A stretch of DNA of 5,667 bases from Actinomycetes bacterium (lineage in GTDB: Bacteria; Actinomycetota; Actinomycetes; Propionibacteriales; Nocardioidaceae). The stretch lies in assembly GCA_029779385.1 (NCBI GenBank), contig JAKPAQ010000399.1, positions 1 to 5,667 on the forward strand, written 5' to 3'. Under the pieces are notes generated by a model. It was not told the DNA's origin. It made no database searches and was given only the letters and a program-made list of their open reading frames with translations. Positions 4,878 through 5,667 of this stretch are shown here, piece by piece (the first letter of the stretch is position 1; each line of letters begins with the position of its first letter). The position numbers and the translations under genes are program-made.

Positions 4878-5667
4878 ATGGCTTCCGTCCTAGATAACGT
4901 CATCAACCTTTGTAAGCGCCGCGGCTTCGTCTATCAATGTGGCGAAATCTACGGCGGCACCCGTTCCGCGTGGGATTACGGCCCGCTCGGTGTCGAGTTG
5001 AAGGACAACGTCAAACGCCAGTGGTGGAAGTCGATGGTGCAAAGCCGCGACGACGTAGTCGGCCTAGACTCATCGGTGATTTTGCCAACTTCGGTCTGGC
5101 AGGCCTCCGGACACTTGGCCGCTTTTGTTGACCCACTGGTCGAATGCCTGCAGTGCCACAAGCGCTACCGCCAAGACCACCTGCAAGAGGCCTACGCCGA
5201 AAAGCACAAACTCGACGACCCTGACGTGGTCGAGATGTCGCTGCTGGTTTGCGCCAATTGCGGCACCCGGGGCGAGTGGACCGAACCGCGGATGTTCAAC
5301 GGACTACTCAAGACCTTCCTCGGTCCGGTCGAGTCAGAAGAGGGACTGCACTACCTACGTCCCGAAACCGCGCAAGGCATCTTCGTCAACTTCTCTCAAG
5401 TGATGACCTCCTCGCGCAAGAAGCCTCCTTTTGGCATCGGCCAAATCGGCAAGAGTTTCCGCAACGAGATCACGCCGGGCAACTTTATTTTCCGCACGCG
5501 CGAGTTCGAGCAAATGGAGATGGAGTTCTTCGTCAAGCCTGGTGAAGACGAGCAATGGCACCAATACTGGATCGACACTCGACTTCAGTGGTACATCGAT
5601 TTGGGCGTCAATCCAGACAACCTGCGCCTTTACGACCACGCCCACGACAAGCTTTCGCACTATTCGA
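4878..5667 (+). CDS. glyS: Glycyl-tRNA synthetase, dimeric (alpha2) type (3' end missing)
   Basis: The frame opened by ATG 4878-4880 has no stop to the window edge, giving 263 residues of an enzyme usually about 460 long. It is a class II aminoacyl-tRNA synthetase that attaches glycine to tRNA-Gly in the cytoplasm. Family marks are the start [19 protein letters not shown], the segment [20 protein letters not shown] (23-42), which includes motif 1 residues, [12 protein letters not shown] (161-172) and motif 2 with [10 protein letters not shown] (194-203) and [13 protein letters not shown] (206-218). Two CxxC pairs, C90/C93 and C125/C128, sit in the insertion between them and probably form a zinc site. 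This is the single-chain enzyme, not the alpha/beta tetramer of E. coli. Motif 3 and the anticodon-binding domain lie beyond the window. It is transcribed divergently from the zinc operon; proximity of zinc-regulator genes to glyS is also known in mycobacteria and corynebacteria. Confidence 0.95.
   Translation, partial: MASVLDNVINLCKRRGFVYQCGEIYGGTRSAWDYGPLGVELKDNVKRQWWKSMVQSRDDVVGLDSSVILPTSVWQASGHLAAFVDPLVECLQCHKRYRQDHLQEAYAEKHKLDDPDVVEMSLLVCANCGTRGEWTEPRMFNGLLKTFLGPVESEEGLHYLRPETAQGIFVNFSQVMTSSRKKPPFGIGQIGKSFRNEITPGNFIFRTREFEQMEMEFFVKPGEDEQWHQYWIDTRLQWYIDLGVNPDNLRLYDHAHDKLSHYS

Noticed and set aside
5125..5660. Several open frames of about 60-100 codons on both strands within glyS
   Set aside because: All lie inside the clear glyS frame, which carries the class II synthetase motifs. 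None resembles a known protein.

Overview
The window looks like part of an actinobacterial (Actinomycetota) chromosome of moderate GC content, roughly 55-60% by eye. This rests on three things. The proteins read as actinobacterial types: a Zur whose metal ligands line up with Mycobacterium tuberculosis Zur/FurB, a dimeric glycyl-tRNA synthetase with two CxxC pairs, and a citramalate synthase of the CimA family. The zinc genes lie beside glyS, a neighbourhood known from mycobacteria and corynebacteria. There are also signs of leaderless transcription, which is common in that phylum. I cannot name a genus.

Layout: (1) Bases 1-1428, plus strand: the 3' part of cimA, (R)-citramalate synthase (isoleucine biosynthesis), with its N-terminus outside the window. 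(2) Bases 1421-4757, minus strand: a compact five-gene run transcribed as znuA > znuC > znuB > zur > ElaA-like GNAT acetyltransferase. Every junction overlaps (4, 4, 8 and 25 bp), and the last gene overlaps the end of cimA convergently by 8 bp. (3) Bases 4758-4877: a divergent intergenic region with two Zur-box-like palindromes, a candidate znuA promoter and a candidate glyS promoter and ribosome binding site. (4) Bases 4878-5667, plus strand: the first 263 codons of glyS, which runs off the right edge.

How the genes work together: ZnuA (zinc-binding lipoprotein), ZnuB (permease) and ZnuC (ATPase) form a high-affinity zinc importer. Zur, encoded downstream in the same operon, should bind the paired operators when zinc-loaded and shut off both the importer and itself, a closed negative feedback loop. 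The proposed -35 and -10 elements each coincide with one operator, and the predicted transcription start falls on the znuA ATG. The acetyltransferase appears translationally coupled to zur; its link to zinc is unknown.

I see no mobile element, CRISPR array, tRNA/rRNA gene or broken gene. There is no intergenic stretch over 300 bases. The most interesting points are the operator/promoter/start-codon architecture at 4755-4794 and the acetyltransferase attached to the zinc operon. Overall this is a well-understood system with some unusual details, not a clearly new one.
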